From Thermoflavifilum sp. (GTDB lineage: Bacteria; Bacteroidota; Bacteroidia; Chitinophagales; Chitinophagaceae), in the NCBI GenBank assembly GCA_023511875.1, contig JAIMAQ010000013.1, positions 1-63,318 on the forward strand: a stretch of DNA of 63,318 bases. The letters run 5' to 3'. Of the stretch, positions 25,723 to 35,320 are shown piece by piece. A program made the position numbers and the translations under genes. Under the pieces are notes generated by a model. That model saw nothing but the letters and a program-made list of their open reading frames with translations, had not been told where the DNA came from and did not search any database. Position 1 is the first letter of the stretch. Each line of letters starts with the position of its first letter.

Positions 25723-26550
25723 ATGCAGATCTCTTTTACCAAATATGAAGGTGCAGGAAATGACTTTATCCTCATCGACAACCGCGATGCCCATCTGGAG
25801 CTAAAAACAGAACAGATTCGATGGCTTTGTGATCGCCATTTTGGAGTAGGTGCCGATGGATTGATTTTGCTTTTATCGGCCGAAGGATTTGATTTCTCTA
25901 TGCAATATTTCAATGCCGACGGGCGAGAGAGTACGATGTGTGGCAACGGTGGCCGCTGCATAGTAGATTTTGCCGCTCAACTAAACCTTTGGACGCAGAA
26001 ATGTCGTTTTCTGGCTATCGACGGCCCTCATGAAGCCTATCGTATGGAAAATGGATGGATTGCCCTGCGCATGAAAGATGTACTCCAAATTGAGCGAGGA
26101 TACGACACTGCTATACTCAATACAGGCTCCCCTCACCTAGTGAAATATACCGATCACCTGGATCAATTAGACGTGGTTGCCGAAGGTCGAAAAATCAGGT
26201 ATAGCGAACGATTTGCTCGAGAAGGAATTAACGTCAACTTCATCGAATATGGGCAAGATGCCCTTTTGATCCGCACCTACGAACGTGGCGTGGAAAACGA
26301 AACGCTCGCCTGTGGTACCGGTATTACGGCAGCTGCCCTGCTAGCCGCTGGCCATGAAGCCCGTGAGTATCGCATCCCTGTGCAAGCTCGTGGAGGCCGA
26401 CTGGAAGTGCGGTTTCGTAAAATAAATGATCAACATTTCACCGATATTTGGCTGTGTGGCCCCGCTACTCGAGTCTTCAACGGCGAGATTCAGCTTGGAG
26501 AGCCTGATGCTATTCCACCAGCTTTCAAAGAATTTTTGCAATCGTCTTAA
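25723..26550 (+). CDS. dapF: Diaminopimelate epimerase
   Basis: A 275-residue epimerase that converts LL- to meso-diaminopimelate for lysine and peptidoglycan. The two catalytic cysteines are C73 in TMCGNGGR and C197 in LACGTGIT. The N-terminal FTKYEGAGNDF is the family signature. The start at MQISFTKYEG fits both the alignment and the promoter box. A Nudix gene follows after 12 bp. Confidence 0.96.
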   Translation: MQISFTKYEGAGNDFILIDNRDAHLELKTEQIRWLCDRHFGVGADGLILLLSAEGFDFSMQYFNADGRESTMCGNGGRCIVDFAAQLNLWTQKCRFLAIDGPHEAYRMENGWIALRMKDVLQIERGYDTAILNTGSPHLVKYTDHLDQLDVVAEGRKIRYSERFAREGINVNFIEYGQDALLIRTYERGVENETLACGTGITAAALLAAGHEAREYRIPVQARGGRLEVRFRKINDQHFTDIWLCGPATRVFNGEIQLGEPDAIPPAFKEFLQSS

Positions 26551-26562
26551 CTCTTTTTAACT

Positions 26563-27039
26563 ATGGGCTTATTCAACGTTAGGATTTACGGGATACTGGT
26601 CAATGCCCGTGAAGAAATATTGGTGAGCGACGAGTTTATCCGCGGAAACTATTTTACTAAATTTCCCGGAGGTGGATTGGAATTCGGAGAAGGTACCCTC
26701 GATTGTTTGCGGCGAGAATGGCAAGAAGAACTCCAACAAGAAATCGAAATCGTAAAGCACCTCTATACCACCGATTTTTTCCAGATCTCAGCTTTCGACA
26801 ACCGCACCCAAATCATCTCCATCTACTATGTCGTCAAAGAAAAATCTCCTTTCATAGCCCAAACCATCGAGAAACCTTTTGATTTTATCGTACCTGAAGG
26901 TGCCGACGACGTCACCGCACCTCGCTGGATTCCTTGGGCAACCTTTTCGGAAGAAAGCGTGAGCCTGCCTATCGATAAAGTTGTGGCGCGCAAAATCAAG
27001 GCTAAAGGCCTGAAATGGTTATACCAACCCGAAGATTAA
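26563..27039 (+). CDS. NUDIX hydrolase
   Basis: A 158-residue Nudix-fold protein. The Nudix box reads GGLEFGEGTLDCLRREWQEE, matching G-x5-E-x7-R-E-U-x-E-E, although the final conserved glycine is glutamine. Members split a nucleoside diphosphate linked to another group; the substrate here is unknown. It lies 12 bp after dapF in the same orientation. Its stop is 2 bp from the stop of the convergent methyltransferase gene. Confidence 0.9.
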   Translation: MGLFNVRIYGILVNAREEILVSDEFIRGNYFTKFPGGGLEFGEGTLDCLRREWQEELQQEIEIVKHLYTTDFFQISAFDNRTQIISIYYVVKEKSPFIAQTIEKPFDFIVPEGADDVTAPRWIPWATFSEESVSLPIDKVVARKIKAKGLKWLYQPED

Positions 27040-27041
27040 CC

Positions 27042-27839
27042 CTACTCAACCTGCAGCAAATAATACACACAGGTGGTCACGAAATCTCGCAAATAAGGAA
27101 TAGAACGAACAAGAGGGAGCTGTTTGATGGGTTTGATCCCAAATTTATATCGATAGATGGGATTGATCAGATACAACTGCTTTTTCACCATCCGATAGCC
27201 CTGTCGCTTCAACATGTGCTCTAGCCTTTCTATGGAAATACCTGTAGATCTTACTTCCATCAATTCTTCAATGGTACTGGGCTTTTCCCCACACCACTGT
27301 AAAACACGTCGATACCAGCCAATTGGCAACAAATGGATGTACGGCCAAAGGCTTAGCCATTTGTTTTCACATATTTGCTGATGCCCACCATGTGGCATAT
27401 ACCAAGGCGGGAAACCAATAAACACATACCCACCTGGCTTCATGAACGCTTTCAACCTGTTGAGAAGCCGTTCCTGATCGGGAATATGCTCTATGACATC
27501 CTTGAGAATCACCAAGTCAAACCCCTCTGAGCTAATCTGCTCGGGAAGTACATCATAAATGTTTTCGCATAACAAGGATAATTGACCCGATTCCACAAAT
27601 TCGGCTAAAAACTTTTGTGCGAGCTGCACCCTGTAGGCCACCAGCTCTACACCAATAGCTCGAGCTCCCCGTGCTAAAAAAGGTTTAAGTACCCCACCCT
27701 CCCCACAACCAATCTCCAGCACCTGCAAATGCGCTACAGAAGAGATTTCAGGATAAAGGAAAGGAAGCACATCATGTTCCGCGTTGAGCACCTGTTGCTC
27801 AAACCGTAAACGATCGTCACGATGGTGGGCTAGCGCCAT
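27042..27839 (-). CDS. Class I SAM-dependent methyltransferase
   Basis: A 265-residue protein with Rossmann motif I VLEIGCGEGGVL at about 37-48, the acidic residue after strand 2 in GVELVAYRV, and VILKDVIEHIPDQ as post-motif III. It is of the Methyltransf_11/23 kind, which often acts on lipids, sugars or small molecules. The C-terminal half (about 150-265) is basic and aromatic and may lie at the membrane. No specific substrate can be named. It is transcribed towards the Nudix gene and divergent from truB. Confidence 0.85.
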   Translation of the reverse strand: MALAHHRDDRLRFEQQVLNAEHDVLPFLYPEISSVAHLQVLEIGCGEGGVLKPFLARGARAIGVELVAYRVQLAQKFLAEFVESGQLSLLCENIYDVLPEQISSEGFDLVILKDVIEHIPDQERLLNRLKAFMKPGGYVFIGFPPWYMPHGGHQQICENKWLSLWPYIHLLPIGWYRRVLQWCGEKPSTIEELMEVRSTGISIERLEHMLKRQGYRMVKKQLYLINPIYRYKFGIKPIKQLPLVRSIPYLRDFVTTCVYYLLQVE

Positions 27840-27874
27840 ATCTGGGGCGCTAAGATACAGATTCCAGGATACTT

Positions 27875-27882
27875 TATTTTTG
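27875..27882 (+). promoter_or_regulatory. -7 box TATTTTTG before truB
   Basis: An exact TAnnTTTG match. It overlaps the GTG codon at 27882 that opens the frame, so translation should start at the ATG at 27894. Confidence 0.6.
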
Positions 27883-27893
27883 TGAAAAATGTG

Positions 27894-28586
27894 ATGAACC
27901 TTAGCCAGAACCCGTTTGCAGCAGGCATGATGCTACTGGTAGATAAGCCTGTAGGATGGACTTCTTTTGATGTGGTCAACAAAATCCGCCGACTCACCCA
28001 TGCTAAAACTGGCCATAGTGGTACACTCGACCCGCTAGCCACAGGATTGCTCATCTGTTGCACGGGAAAAAAAACGCGCGAACTGGCCAGCCTGCAAGGC
28101 CTTCCCAAAACCTATTCTGGCATCCTTAGACTCGGCGCAACTACTCCCAGCGATGATTTGGAAACCGAGCCCGATCAGCATCGGCCTTTTGAATACCTGC
28201 ACGAAACAGATATCATAGAAATGGCCCAAAGCTTCATAGGAATACAACAACAAATACCACCCATGTATGCGGCTATCAAAAAGCAAGGTGTTCCGCTCTA
28301 TCGCCAGGCACGCCAGGGCCTTCCTGTAGAGCGAGAACCACGACCTATCCAGATCATGCGTTTCGATATTACCCGCATAGAAATGCCTTTTGTACACTTT
28401 GAAGTAACCTGCAGCAGCGGCACTTACATCAGGGCATTAGCTCGCGACATGGGAGAAAAACTGGGTTGTGGAGCTTATTTGTATGCCCTACGCCGGCTGG
28501 CTATAGGGCCCTATCATGTTCAGCAAGCCCACACTATCCAGGAATGGGAAAGGCTTATTCGCCAACAACTGCCATCAACCTCCTGA
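27894..28586 (+). CDS. truB: tRNA pseudouridine-55 synthase
   Basis: A 230-residue TruB that makes pseudouridine 55 in the T loop of tRNAs. The catalytic D46 lies in [11 protein letters not shown], and [15 protein letters not shown] starts the fold. The C-terminal PUA domain is absent, which is common in short bacterial TruB. The ATG at 27894 is taken because of the promoter box and because NPFxxG before the first strand resembles other Bacteroidota TruB. Its last 12 bp overlap the 3' end of the convergent macro-domain gene. Confidence 0.94.
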   Translation: MNLSQNPFAAGMMLLVDKPVGWTSFDVVNKIRRLTHAKTGHSGTLDPLATGLLICCTGKKTRELASLQGLPKTYSGILRLGATTPSDDLETEPDQHRPFEYLHETDIIEMAQSFIGIQQQIPPMYAAIKKQGVPLYRQARQGLPVEREPRPIQIMRFDITRIEMPFVHFEVTCSSGTYIRALARDMGEKLGCGAYLYALRRLAIGPYHVQQAHTIQEWERLIRQQLPSTS

Positions 28587-29090
28587 TGCAGCAAATATCT
28601 CCTGAAAACGCCGATATTGTTCAGGACTATACAACACAAAATACACCTCCTCTACCGAGCCTGGTTGCTGAAGCTCCTGGAGTACCGTGCGAATAGCAAT
28701 CCGACTGGCCTCATCAAAGGGATAGCCATATACGCCCGTGCTGATGGCCGGAAAAGCAATTTGCTTCAAGCCATGAGCCTTGGCCAGCTGCATGCTATTC
28801 CGATAACAAGCAGCCAATAACTCAGCTTCTCCGTGCTTACCTCCACGCCATATGGGCCCAACAGCGTGAATCACATAGCGCGCAGGAAGCCGAAAACCCG
28901 GGGTGATCCGAGCTTCTCCCGTGGGGCATCCCCCTATTTTCCGACAAGCTTCTAATAACTCCGGACCTGCAGCCCGATGAATAGCTCCATCTACACCACC
29001 ACCACCGAGTAAACTACTATTGGCTGCATTGACAATAGCATCTACTTGCAGCTGGGTAATATCGCCCTGTATGATTTGCACTTTAGCCAT
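28575..29090 (-). CDS. Macro-domain ADP-ribose/O-acetyl-ADP-ribose hydrolase
   Basis: A 171-residue single macro domain. [19 protein letters not shown] is the ADP-ribose-binding signature and [11 protein letters not shown] the second loop, both typical of the YmdB/MacroD type that deacetylates O-acetyl-ADP-ribose or removes mono-ADP-ribose. The frame runs 102 bp upstream, but [12 protein letters not shown] aligns with the family start. The chosen start overlaps the end of the phosphopantetheinyl transferase gene by 8 bp, so the two are translationally coupled. Its 3' end overlaps truB by 12 bp. Confidence 0.92.
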   Translation of the reverse strand: MAKVQIIQGDITQLQVDAIVNAANSSLLGGGGVDGAIHRAAGPELLEACRKIGGCPTGEARITPGFRLPARYVIHAVGPIWRGGKHGEAELLAACYRNSMQLAKAHGLKQIAFPAISTGVYGYPFDEASRIAIRTVLQELQQPGSVEEVYFVLYSPEQYRRFQEIFAASGG

Positions 29091-29715
29091 AAACCATCTG
29101 TTTTTCATGCATAGTCCAAGCCACACAAAATGACCGATACACGCGATAATCAATAAGCAAAGAAACGCTTGTAGGCAAAAAATTTGCCTCAATGGTTCCT
29201 GAACGCTCTACAACAAAAGAGTTTAAAACAATATCGCGTCGAAAATCAATTTTCCCTAAACCATACCATTTGTATATGGCTTCCTTTGCAGCCCAGCATA
29301 AAGTAAGCTGTAATAAGTATTTCCGCTCTTCTATCCAGCAAAGCTCATCGGGCGAAAGAAATTTGGGCGCAATTCGGGCAATTACGGGATTCTTGTGCTC
29401 AATATCTACTCCTACAGCCTCCCTACGGCTAACAATCGCCGCCACATAATTACGGCTATGCGCAATAGAAAAATAATATTCTTGGCCCGGCACAATGGGC
29501 TTACGTGAAGGCAAAACGGTGATCTGGCTTATTGGAAAAGATGGACATAACTGTGTAAGCATATATCGGCCTGCCATATGCTGCAAGCGCTTATGTGGAT
29601 GACTAATTTGGCGAATCAAGGAAATATGTGGCAGAAAAAAATTTTCATCTTCCGTGATGTGCCAGATACCTAGTTGACTATCCGCACCCAATTCGATGCG
29701 TTCAATGAAAGGCAT
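29083..29715 (-). CDS. 4'-phosphopantetheinyl transferase superfamily protein
   Basis: A 210-residue Sfp-type transferase that moves phosphopantetheine from CoA to carrier proteins. The three motifs are present: SIAHS at 83-87, VGVDIE with D104 and E106 for magnesium, and [10 protein letters not shown] with K144/E145. Length and motifs fit the Sfp/HetI group rather than AcpS, so it may serve carrier proteins of secondary metabolism as well as fatty acid synthesis. No NRPS or PKS is in the window. It overlaps the macro-domain gene and is divergent from dcd. Confidence 0.92.
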   Translation of the reverse strand: MPFIERIELGADSQLGIWHITEDENFFLPHISLIRQISHPHKRLQHMAGRYMLTQLCPSFPISQITVLPSRKPIVPGQEYYFSIAHSRNYVAAIVSRREAVGVDIEHKNPVIARIAPKFLSPDELCWIEERKYLLQLTLCWAAKEAIYKWYGLGKIDFRRDIVLNSFVVERSGTIEANFLPTSVSLLIDYRVYRSFCVAWTMHEKQMVYG

Positions 29716-29735
29716 AACTTATCTTGCAATTATAA

Positions 29736-29743
29736 TATTTTTG
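29736..29743 (+). promoter_or_regulatory. -7 box TATTTTTG before dcd
   Basis: An exact TAnnTTTG match 35 bp before the ATG at 29779. It supports that ATG over the in-frame start at 29674, which lies upstream of the box. Confidence 0.6.
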
Positions 29744-29778
29744 CAGGAGTTCTAAACATTTTATTAGCGCAACTCTAT

Positions 29779-30315
29779 ATGATTCTTTCCGACAAACGCA
29801 TCCTCGAAGAAATCGAAAAAGGGACTATTGTTATCGAACCTTTTCACCGCGAATACTTAGGAAGTAATTCCTACGACGTGCACTTAGGCAAATATTTAGC
29901 TGTTTATCGTGATCGGGAATTGGATGCACGGAAGCACAACTTGATCGATGAAATTGAAATACCTGAATCGGGATATGTCTTACAACCCGGCATTTTATAC
30001 TTGGGGGTAACGGCTGAATACACCGAAACCCACGCATTTGTTCCTTTTCTAGAAGGCAAATCGTCTACTGGACGATTGGGCATCCATATCCATGCTACAG
30101 CTGGGAAAGGCGATGTAGGCTTTTGTAATACGTGGACACTAGAGATTTCTGTGATACAACCCGTGCGAGTATACGCGGGCATGCCTATCGGCCAACTCAT
30201 CTATTTTCCTGTTGATGGGGAAGTGCTCCGGGAGTACAACCGTAAGCCCGATGCCAAATATACCCAACGCACCAATAAGCCTGTGGAAAGTATGATGTGG
30301 AAAAATAAATTTTAA
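29779..30315 (+). CDS. dcd: dCTP deaminase
   Basis: A 178-residue dUTPase-fold trimeric enzyme that deaminates dCTP to dUTP, feeding thymidylate synthesis. MILSDKRILEEIEKG and LGSNSYDVHLG begin the fold, and GKSSTGRLGIHIHATAG holds the serine/arginine and catalytic glutamate region, followed by CNTWTLEIS and GMPIGQLIYF. The length is the usual one for this family. The longer frame from 29674 overlaps the divergent PPTase gene and has no family match. A hairpin at 30399-30430 may end its transcript. Confidence 0.93.
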   Translation: MILSDKRILEEIEKGTIVIEPFHREYLGSNSYDVHLGKYLAVYRDRELDARKHNLIDEIEIPESGYVLQPGILYLGVTAEYTETHAFVPFLEGKSSTGRLGIHIHATAGKGDVGFCNTWTLEISVIQPVRVYAGMPIGQLIYFPVDGEVLREYNRKPDAKYTQRTNKPVESMMWKNKF

Positions 30316-30398
30316 ACAAGCCTACACGACACGCATGAGATGTGCATTATGATACTTTGCATATGATGAAAAGCAATAAACAAAATGATAAATCATCA

Positions 30399-30430
30399 TC
30401 AGCCATTGCATATTATTCTACAATGGCTGA
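30399..30430. terminator. Hairpin between convergent dcd and trxA
   Basis: TCAGCCATTG and CAATGGCTGA form a perfect 10-bp stem with a 12-nt loop. On the plus strand it is followed by TTACTTAATTTTT. It lies between the stops of dcd (30315) and trxA (30455) and may end either transcript. The loop is long and the T tract interrupted, so confidence is moderate. Confidence 0.6.
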
Positions 30431-30454
30431 TTACTTAATTTTTGATGTGATGCG

Positions 30455-30772
30455 TTAAAGATGGGCTTGAAGTTTTTTCTCTAGCACCGAACGGGGTACT
30501 GCACCAATCTGACGATCAACTATTTTACCATTCTTAATAAATAAAATAGTTGGAATACTGGTGATACTATACTCCATGGCAAGCTGAGGATTATAATCCA
30601 CATTTACCTTACCCACTTTCACCTTTCCTTCATAGTCTTTTGCAAGTTCCTCCACAATAGGACTAATCGCCCGGCAGGGGCCACACCATTCGGCCCAGAA
30701 ATCAATCATGTGTAGCTGATCAGATTGTAACACTTCTTGCTTAAAATTTGCATCGGTGAGTTCTAATGCCAT
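30455..30772 (-). CDS. trxA: Thioredoxin
   Basis: A 105-residue thioredoxin with the active site WAEWCGPC (C30, C33) and the cis-proline loop SITSIPTILF. It is the cytoplasmic disulfide reductant for ribonucleotide reductase, Msr enzymes and others. The frame extends by 8 codons, but MALELTDANF is the family start. It lies 44 bp after the dnaE stop on the same strand and may be read through from it. Confidence 0.95.
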   Translation of the reverse strand: MALELTDANFKQEVLQSDQLHMIDFWAEWCGPCRAISPIVEELAKDYEGKVKVGKVNVDYNPQLAMEYSITSIPTILFIKNGKIVDRQIGAVPRSVLEKKLQAHL

Positions 30773-30816
30773 AATATCTCGTTTTAGAACATGCAATTTA
30801 CAACTTTTTAGATGCT

Positions 30817-33800
30817 TTATGCATGCTGTATTGTGACCTGAACGTCAATTTTTTGTTGCGTCAAAAATTGTACTAACTCATCATCTAAAGTGATCTGTCG
30901 CCTGGCATGAAGCCTTAGCTTGTGATGTGATCCATGATCATCGATTAGAATAAATAAAGGTATTTTACCCGGATGAGATTGCACATAATGATCAAAAAAA
31001 TCTACCATTTCTTCCGTGACCGATGCTGGGGTGATATGCAGGGTAAGGCCTTTGGTAAACTTGTGTTTGATTTCCTCTAATAAACACATCTGTTGTGGAA
31101 AGAATTCATAATTTCCTTGATAACGGGTTTTCACTACACCTTGAATGTATACACATAAACCTGGTTCTAAAAATGATTTAAACTTCACATAATCATCACC
31201 CAGCAATACCAATTCTGTTTTACCCGAATAATCTTCTAACACAAATGAACCAAACTTATTGCCTTTTCTACTGGTGCGATGTGCAGCTTCTGCAATAAAA
31301 CCAGCGATGCGAAATAGACTTTCTCTTCCATTGCCATTCATTTGTTCATTTTGTTGTTGAATGAATTGATTGAGTTCCTCGATTGGCGTGATCTCGTAAT
31401 GCGAAATTTCAAAACGATAATGATCCAATGGATGCCCTGAAATGTATATCCCAATAACTTCTTTTTCTTTTTCCAGTTGCTCAGTTAAAGGCCAGGGCTG
31501 ACAAGCAGGGAGCTCGGGGGCGGGTATTTCTTCAACCACTTGTGAGTCAAACAAAGAAGCTGCTTGTTGTAATGAGCTTGCCTGATGCTGTGTGGCCACA
31601 CGGATTATTTTTTCCAGACCCGTGGTTTGATCTCGCTCCGATTTATAAAAATATTGTGCTCGATGCACATCTGTGAAGCAATCAAAAGCTCCCGACATAG
31701 CAAGGCATTCCAATGCTTTTCGATTGACTTGCCTGGTACCTACTCGCTTTATCAGGTCAAACACCGATTGGAAAGCGCCATGAGCTGTGCGTTCCTGCAA
31801 GATAGCTTCTACCACTGCCTCTCCAACACCCTTGATGCCCGCCAATCCAAATCGAATTTCTCCTTTACTGTTAACAGCAAAACCCTTGTCCGACTCATTG
31901 ATGTCGGGGCCCAACACCCGCAGGCCTATGCGTTTACATTCTTCCATGAAGAATGTGATTTTCTCAATGCTGGAAGCATGATTGAGTACTGCAGCCATAT
32001 ATTCGGCGGGATAATGCGCTTTTAAGTAAGCTGTTTGAAAGGCTAAAAACGCATAACAAGTAGCATGCGATTTGTTGAATGCATACGAGGCAAATGCTTC
32101 CCAATCGCTCCAGATTTTTTCACAGATCTTTAAGTCATGCCCATTACGCTTACAACCTTCGATAAATTTGGCCTTCATTTTATCGAGCACAGCCTTCTGT
32201 TTCTTCCCCATGGCCTTACGCAAGGTATCTGCATCGCCTTTGGTGAAGCCTGCTAATTTTTGCGAAAGCAGCATCACTTGTTCTTGATATACCGTGATGC
32301 CATATGTTTCTCGAAGATATTCTTCCATTTCAGGAAGATCATAAGTCACAGGCTCCAAGCCATGTTTTCGACGAATGAAATCGGGAATATATTCCAATGG
32401 GCCAGGGCGATATAGCGCATTCATGGCAATGAGATCATCAAACTTGTCGGGCTTTAATTCACGCAAGTATTTCTGCATACCCGGACTTTCAAACTGGAAG
32501 GTGCCATTGGTTTCACCACGTTGATACAAGGCATATGTTTTCGGATCATCTAGTGGAACATGGTCAATATCAATTTTCACTTGATGATTTTTCTGGATCA
32601 TATCCAGGGCTTGCTTGATGATGCTAAGTGTTTTTAATCCCAAAAAGTCCATTTTAATCACGCCAGCACTTTCAATGATGCTACCCTCATATTGTGTGAT
32701 CAGCAAATCTGTATCTTTTGACGTGCACACAGGGATGAGTTCGGTGAGGTCGGTCGGGGCGATGATGATGCCTGCTGCATGAATACCGGTATTGCGTACA
32801 GACCCCTCGAGAACGGCTGCTTCTCTGAGCACCTCTGCACGCAGATCTTTACCAGAAGCTATTTCGCGCAATTGCTTGACGGCTTCTATTTCTTGAGGCC
32901 GAAGACCTTCTTTTTCCAATAATCCTCCCGCACCTTCAATAGGTGCTTGCAACAAACGCTTGAGGCTAATGCCAGGTCGCTCAGGAACCAATCGGGCTAA
33001 AGCATTCGACTCAGCCAATGGCAAATCGAGCACTCGCGCCACATCTTTGATACTCATCCGAGCAGCCATGGTGCCATAGGTAATGATTTGGGCTACTTGA
33101 TGCTGCCCATATTTTTTCACAACATAATCGATTACCTTTTGCCGGCCTTCATCATCAAAATCGGTATCAATATCGGGCATGCTCTTGCGATCGGGATTTA
33201 AAAAGCGCTCAAATAGCAGGTTGTACTTGATAGGATCAATATTGGTTATTCCTATGCAATAAGCCACCACAGATCCTGCGGCCGAGCCGCGGCCTGGGCC
33301 CACAAATACGCCAAGCTCGCGTGCGGCTTGAATAAAATCGGCCACGATGAGAAAATACCCGGCGAAACCCATCTTTTCAATGGTCTCTAATTCAAACGCA
33401 ATCCGCTGTTCGATCTCCGGGGTAAGCTCTGTATAGCGCTTACGAGCTCCTTCATAAGTGAGATGACGTAAATAATGATCTTGTGAAAGAAAACCTTGGG
33501 GTATGGGGAAATGTGGTAGTAAAATTTGCCGCTTCAAGTCGAGCAATTCTACCTTATCAACAATTTCATTGGTATAATCAATGGCCTCTGGCACATCGGC
33601 AAATAGCCGATTCATTTCTTCGGTAGTTTTTAAATAAAATTGATCGTTGTAAAATGCAAAACGTTTGTTGCGAACCACAATATCATCGTCGGTAAACTCT
33701 TTAACCGTAGGTGTGCTCTTTTTCTCGCCTGTATTGATACAAAGCAAAATATCGTGCGCATTGTAATCTTCTTGATCTACATAATGCGCATCATTGGTGG

Positions 33801-34446
33801 CAATTGTTTTTACTTGATATTGCTTTGCCCATTTTAGCAATACAGCATTTACCCGATCTTGCTCAGGAATTCCATGCCTTTGCAATTCGATATAATAATC
33901 TTCACCAAACAAATCAAGCCACCAACGAAATTCTTTTTCTGCTTCGTCTTCTCCTTTTCTCAAAATAGCTCTTGGTACAGACGCTGCCAAACAACAGGTG
34001 GTGGCAATCAATCCTTCATGATATTGAGTAATGAGTGATTTATCAATTCGTGGATATTTTCCATATAATCCATCAATATATCCAAGCGAACATAATTTCA
34101 CTAGGTTTCGATAGCCTTGTTCATTTTTGGCCAACAATACTTGATGATAACGTTGATCGCGTTCTTCACGAGTAAATTGTTTCTTAAAACGATCTTCTAC
34201 TACATAAAACTCACAACCCACGATGGGTTTCACTTTTAAGCGTTGATCGTTGGGATCATCGGGATGCAACTTGTGTTGATAAGCTTCTGCTACAAATTGA
34301 AATACGCCAAACATATTGCCATGATCAGTAATCGCTATAGCCGGCATCTGATCGGCAATGGCTTTTTGATATAATTGTGGAATAGCCGATGCCCCATCTA
34401 ATAAGGAATATTGCGTATGTACATGTAAATGTGAGAAACGTGGCAT
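30817..34446 (-). CDS. dnaE: DNA polymerase III alpha subunit
   Basis: A replicative polymerase of about 1209 residues. The N-terminal PHP domain has HLHVHTQYSLLDG and AITDHGNMFG with the usual metal-binding histidines, so it may keep a proofreading-type site. PDIDTDFDDEGR carries the catalytic aspartates of the palm. FNKSHATCYAF and the helix-hairpin-helix region near 850-900 follow, and an OB fold near 1010-1090 (FRIAGFIAEAAHRTSRKG) is at the C-terminal side. Starts at 34452 and 34446 are both possible; MPRFSHLHVHT aligns best. Length is normal for DnaE1. Confidence 0.96.
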   Translation of the reverse strand: MPRFSHLHVHTQYSLLDGASAIPQLYQKAIADQMPAIAITDHGNMFGVFQFVAEAYQHKLHPDDPNDQRLKVKPIVGCEFYVVEDRFKKQFTREERDQRYHQVLLAKNEQGYRNLVKLCSLGYIDGLYGKYPRIDKSLITQYHEGLIATTCCLAASVPRAILRKGEDEAEKEFRWWLDLFGEDYYIELQRHGIPEQDRVNAVLLKWAKQYQVKTIATNDAHYVDQEDYNAHDILLCINTGEKKSTPTVKEFTDDDIVVRNKRFAFYNDQFYLKTTEEMNRLFADVPEAIDYTNEIVDKVELLDLKRQILLPHFPIPQGFLSQDHYLRHLTYEGARKRYTELTPEIEQRIAFELETIEKMGFAGYFLIVADFIQAARELGVFVGPGRGSAAGSVVAYCIGITNIDPIKYNLLFERFLNPDRKSMPDIDTDFDDEGRQKVIDYVVKKYGQHQVAQIITYGTMAARMSIKDVARVLDLPLAESNALARLVPERPGISLKRLLQAPIEGAGGLLEKEGLRPQEIEAVKQLREIASGKDLRAEVLREAAVLEGSVRNTGIHAAGIIIAPTDLTELIPVCTSKDTDLLITQYEGSIIESAGVIKMDFLGLKTLSIIKQALDMIQKNHQVKIDIDHVPLDDPKTYALYQRGETNGTFQFESPGMQKYLRELKPDKFDDLIAMNALYRPGPLEYIPDFIRRKHGLEPVTYDLPEMEEYLRETYGITVYQEQVMLLSQKLAGFTKGDADTLRKAMGKKQKAVLDKMKAKFIEGCKRNGHDLKICEKIWSDWEAFASYAFNKSHATCYAFLAFQTAYLKAHYPAEYMAAVLNHASSIEKITFFMEECKRIGLRVLGPDINESDKGFAVNSKGEIRFGLAGIKGVGEAVVEAILQERTAHGAFQSVFDLIKRVGTRQVNRKALECLAMSGAFDCFTDVHRAQYFYKSERDQTTGLEKIIRVATQHQASSLQQAASLFDSQVVEEIPAPELPACQPWPLTEQLEKEKEVIGIYISGHPLDHYRFEISHYEITPIEELNQFIQQQNEQMNGNGRESLFRIAGFIAEAAHRTSRKGNKFGSFVLEDYSGKTELVLLGDDYVKFKSFLEPGLCVYIQGVVKTRYQGNYEFFPQQMCLLEEIKHKFTKGLTLHITPASVTEEMVDFFDHYVQSHPGKIPLFILIDDHGSHHKLRLHARRQITLDDELVQFLTQQKIDVQVTIQHA

Positions 34447-34585
34447 AGTCAAATAACTTAAATCGGGTGGGTAAATGCTTTACAAAAATCCTATTTCATC
34501 AGCAATAATCAAAACCAGAATAGCGTTATGAAGAATACCCTATATTAAATGCTGAATATCAGATCTTCATAAATCGAAGGTTATT

Positions 34586-34593
34586 TATATTTG
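34586..34593 (+). promoter_or_regulatory. -7 box TATATTTG before the NlpC/P60 gene
   Basis: An exact TAnnTTTG match 18 bp upstream of the ATG at 34612, in the divergent region shared with dnaE. Confidence 0.65.
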
Positions 34594-34611
34594 TGCAGGT
34601 AAAGATAATTC

Positions 34612-35310
34612 ATGGCCATGCATCCACATCACTATATACGAATGGGGCTAATAGGCTTGTTAGGATGGGCTTGCATGAGCATCGGTTGTAGCTCGATGCA
34701 TTATGCTCACCGCTCAACTCAGCCTCAGCAAACAGCTTCCCTTCGGTTTATCGATGATATTCAGGTGTCTCCTGGAAAAGTTCAAAGCGCAGCATCTTCT
34801 TCCCGTACGGAAATTGGCACTTCTCCAACAACCGAAAGGAAGAAATCTTTTGCCCCAACACTACAAAACAAATATGCCCAAATCATGCAAGTAAGCCCTG
34901 CTCAAATCACGAATCTAGCCTTGTATCAGTTTATTGATAATTGGTGGGGAACTCCTTACAAATATGGGGGCAACGATCAGCAAGGCATCGATTGCTCTGC
35001 TTTCGTACAACGATTATACGATGCCGTTTATCACATTCATTTAGAACGCACTGCCCTGGGCCTTTATCGTATGATTGATTTTATTCGTCATCCATCAAAA
35101 CTTAGCGAAGGTGATTTGGTTTTCTTTCACACTGGCCACGGCAAAAAGATTAACCATGTAGGCATATACTTACAAAACAACTATTTTGTGCAAGCATCAA
35201 CCACTAGCGGAGTTACCATTAGTAATCTCAGTTATCCTTATTGGAAACAACATTATGCTGGTGGCGGACGTGTAAATGGAATGAATCAACAAGACATGGC
35301 TGGCCGATAA
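34612..35310 (+). CDS. NlpC/P60 (C40) cell-wall peptidase lipoprotein
   Basis: A 232-residue lipoprotein. The signal peptide ends in the lipobox SIGC (C26). A polar linker runs to about residue 95, and the C40 peptidase domain covers about 105-225. The catalytic cysteine is C128 in GIDCSAF and the histidine H182 in INHVGIY. It cleaves peptide bonds in peptidoglycan stems, as Spr/MepS does. It would be anchored in the envelope facing the periplasm. It converges with the GT2 gene, 10 bp apart. Confidence 0.92.
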   Translation: MAMHPHHYIRMGLIGLLGWACMSIGCSSMHYAHRSTQPQQTASLRFIDDIQVSPGKVQSAASSSRTEIGTSPTTERKKSFAPTLQNKYAQIMQVSPAQITNLALYQFIDNWWGTPYKYGGNDQQGIDCSAFVQRLYDAVYHIHLERTALGLYRMIDFIRHPSKLSEGDLVFFHTGHGKKINHVGIYLQNNYFVQASTTSGVTISNLSYPYWKQHYAGGGRVNGMNQQDMAGR

Positions 35311-35320
35311 ATATTGTTGC

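Noticed and set aside
31585-32025. 146-codon plus-strand frame inside dnaE
   Set aside because: It lies opposite conserved polymerase sequence, has no recognisable fold and no promoter box.
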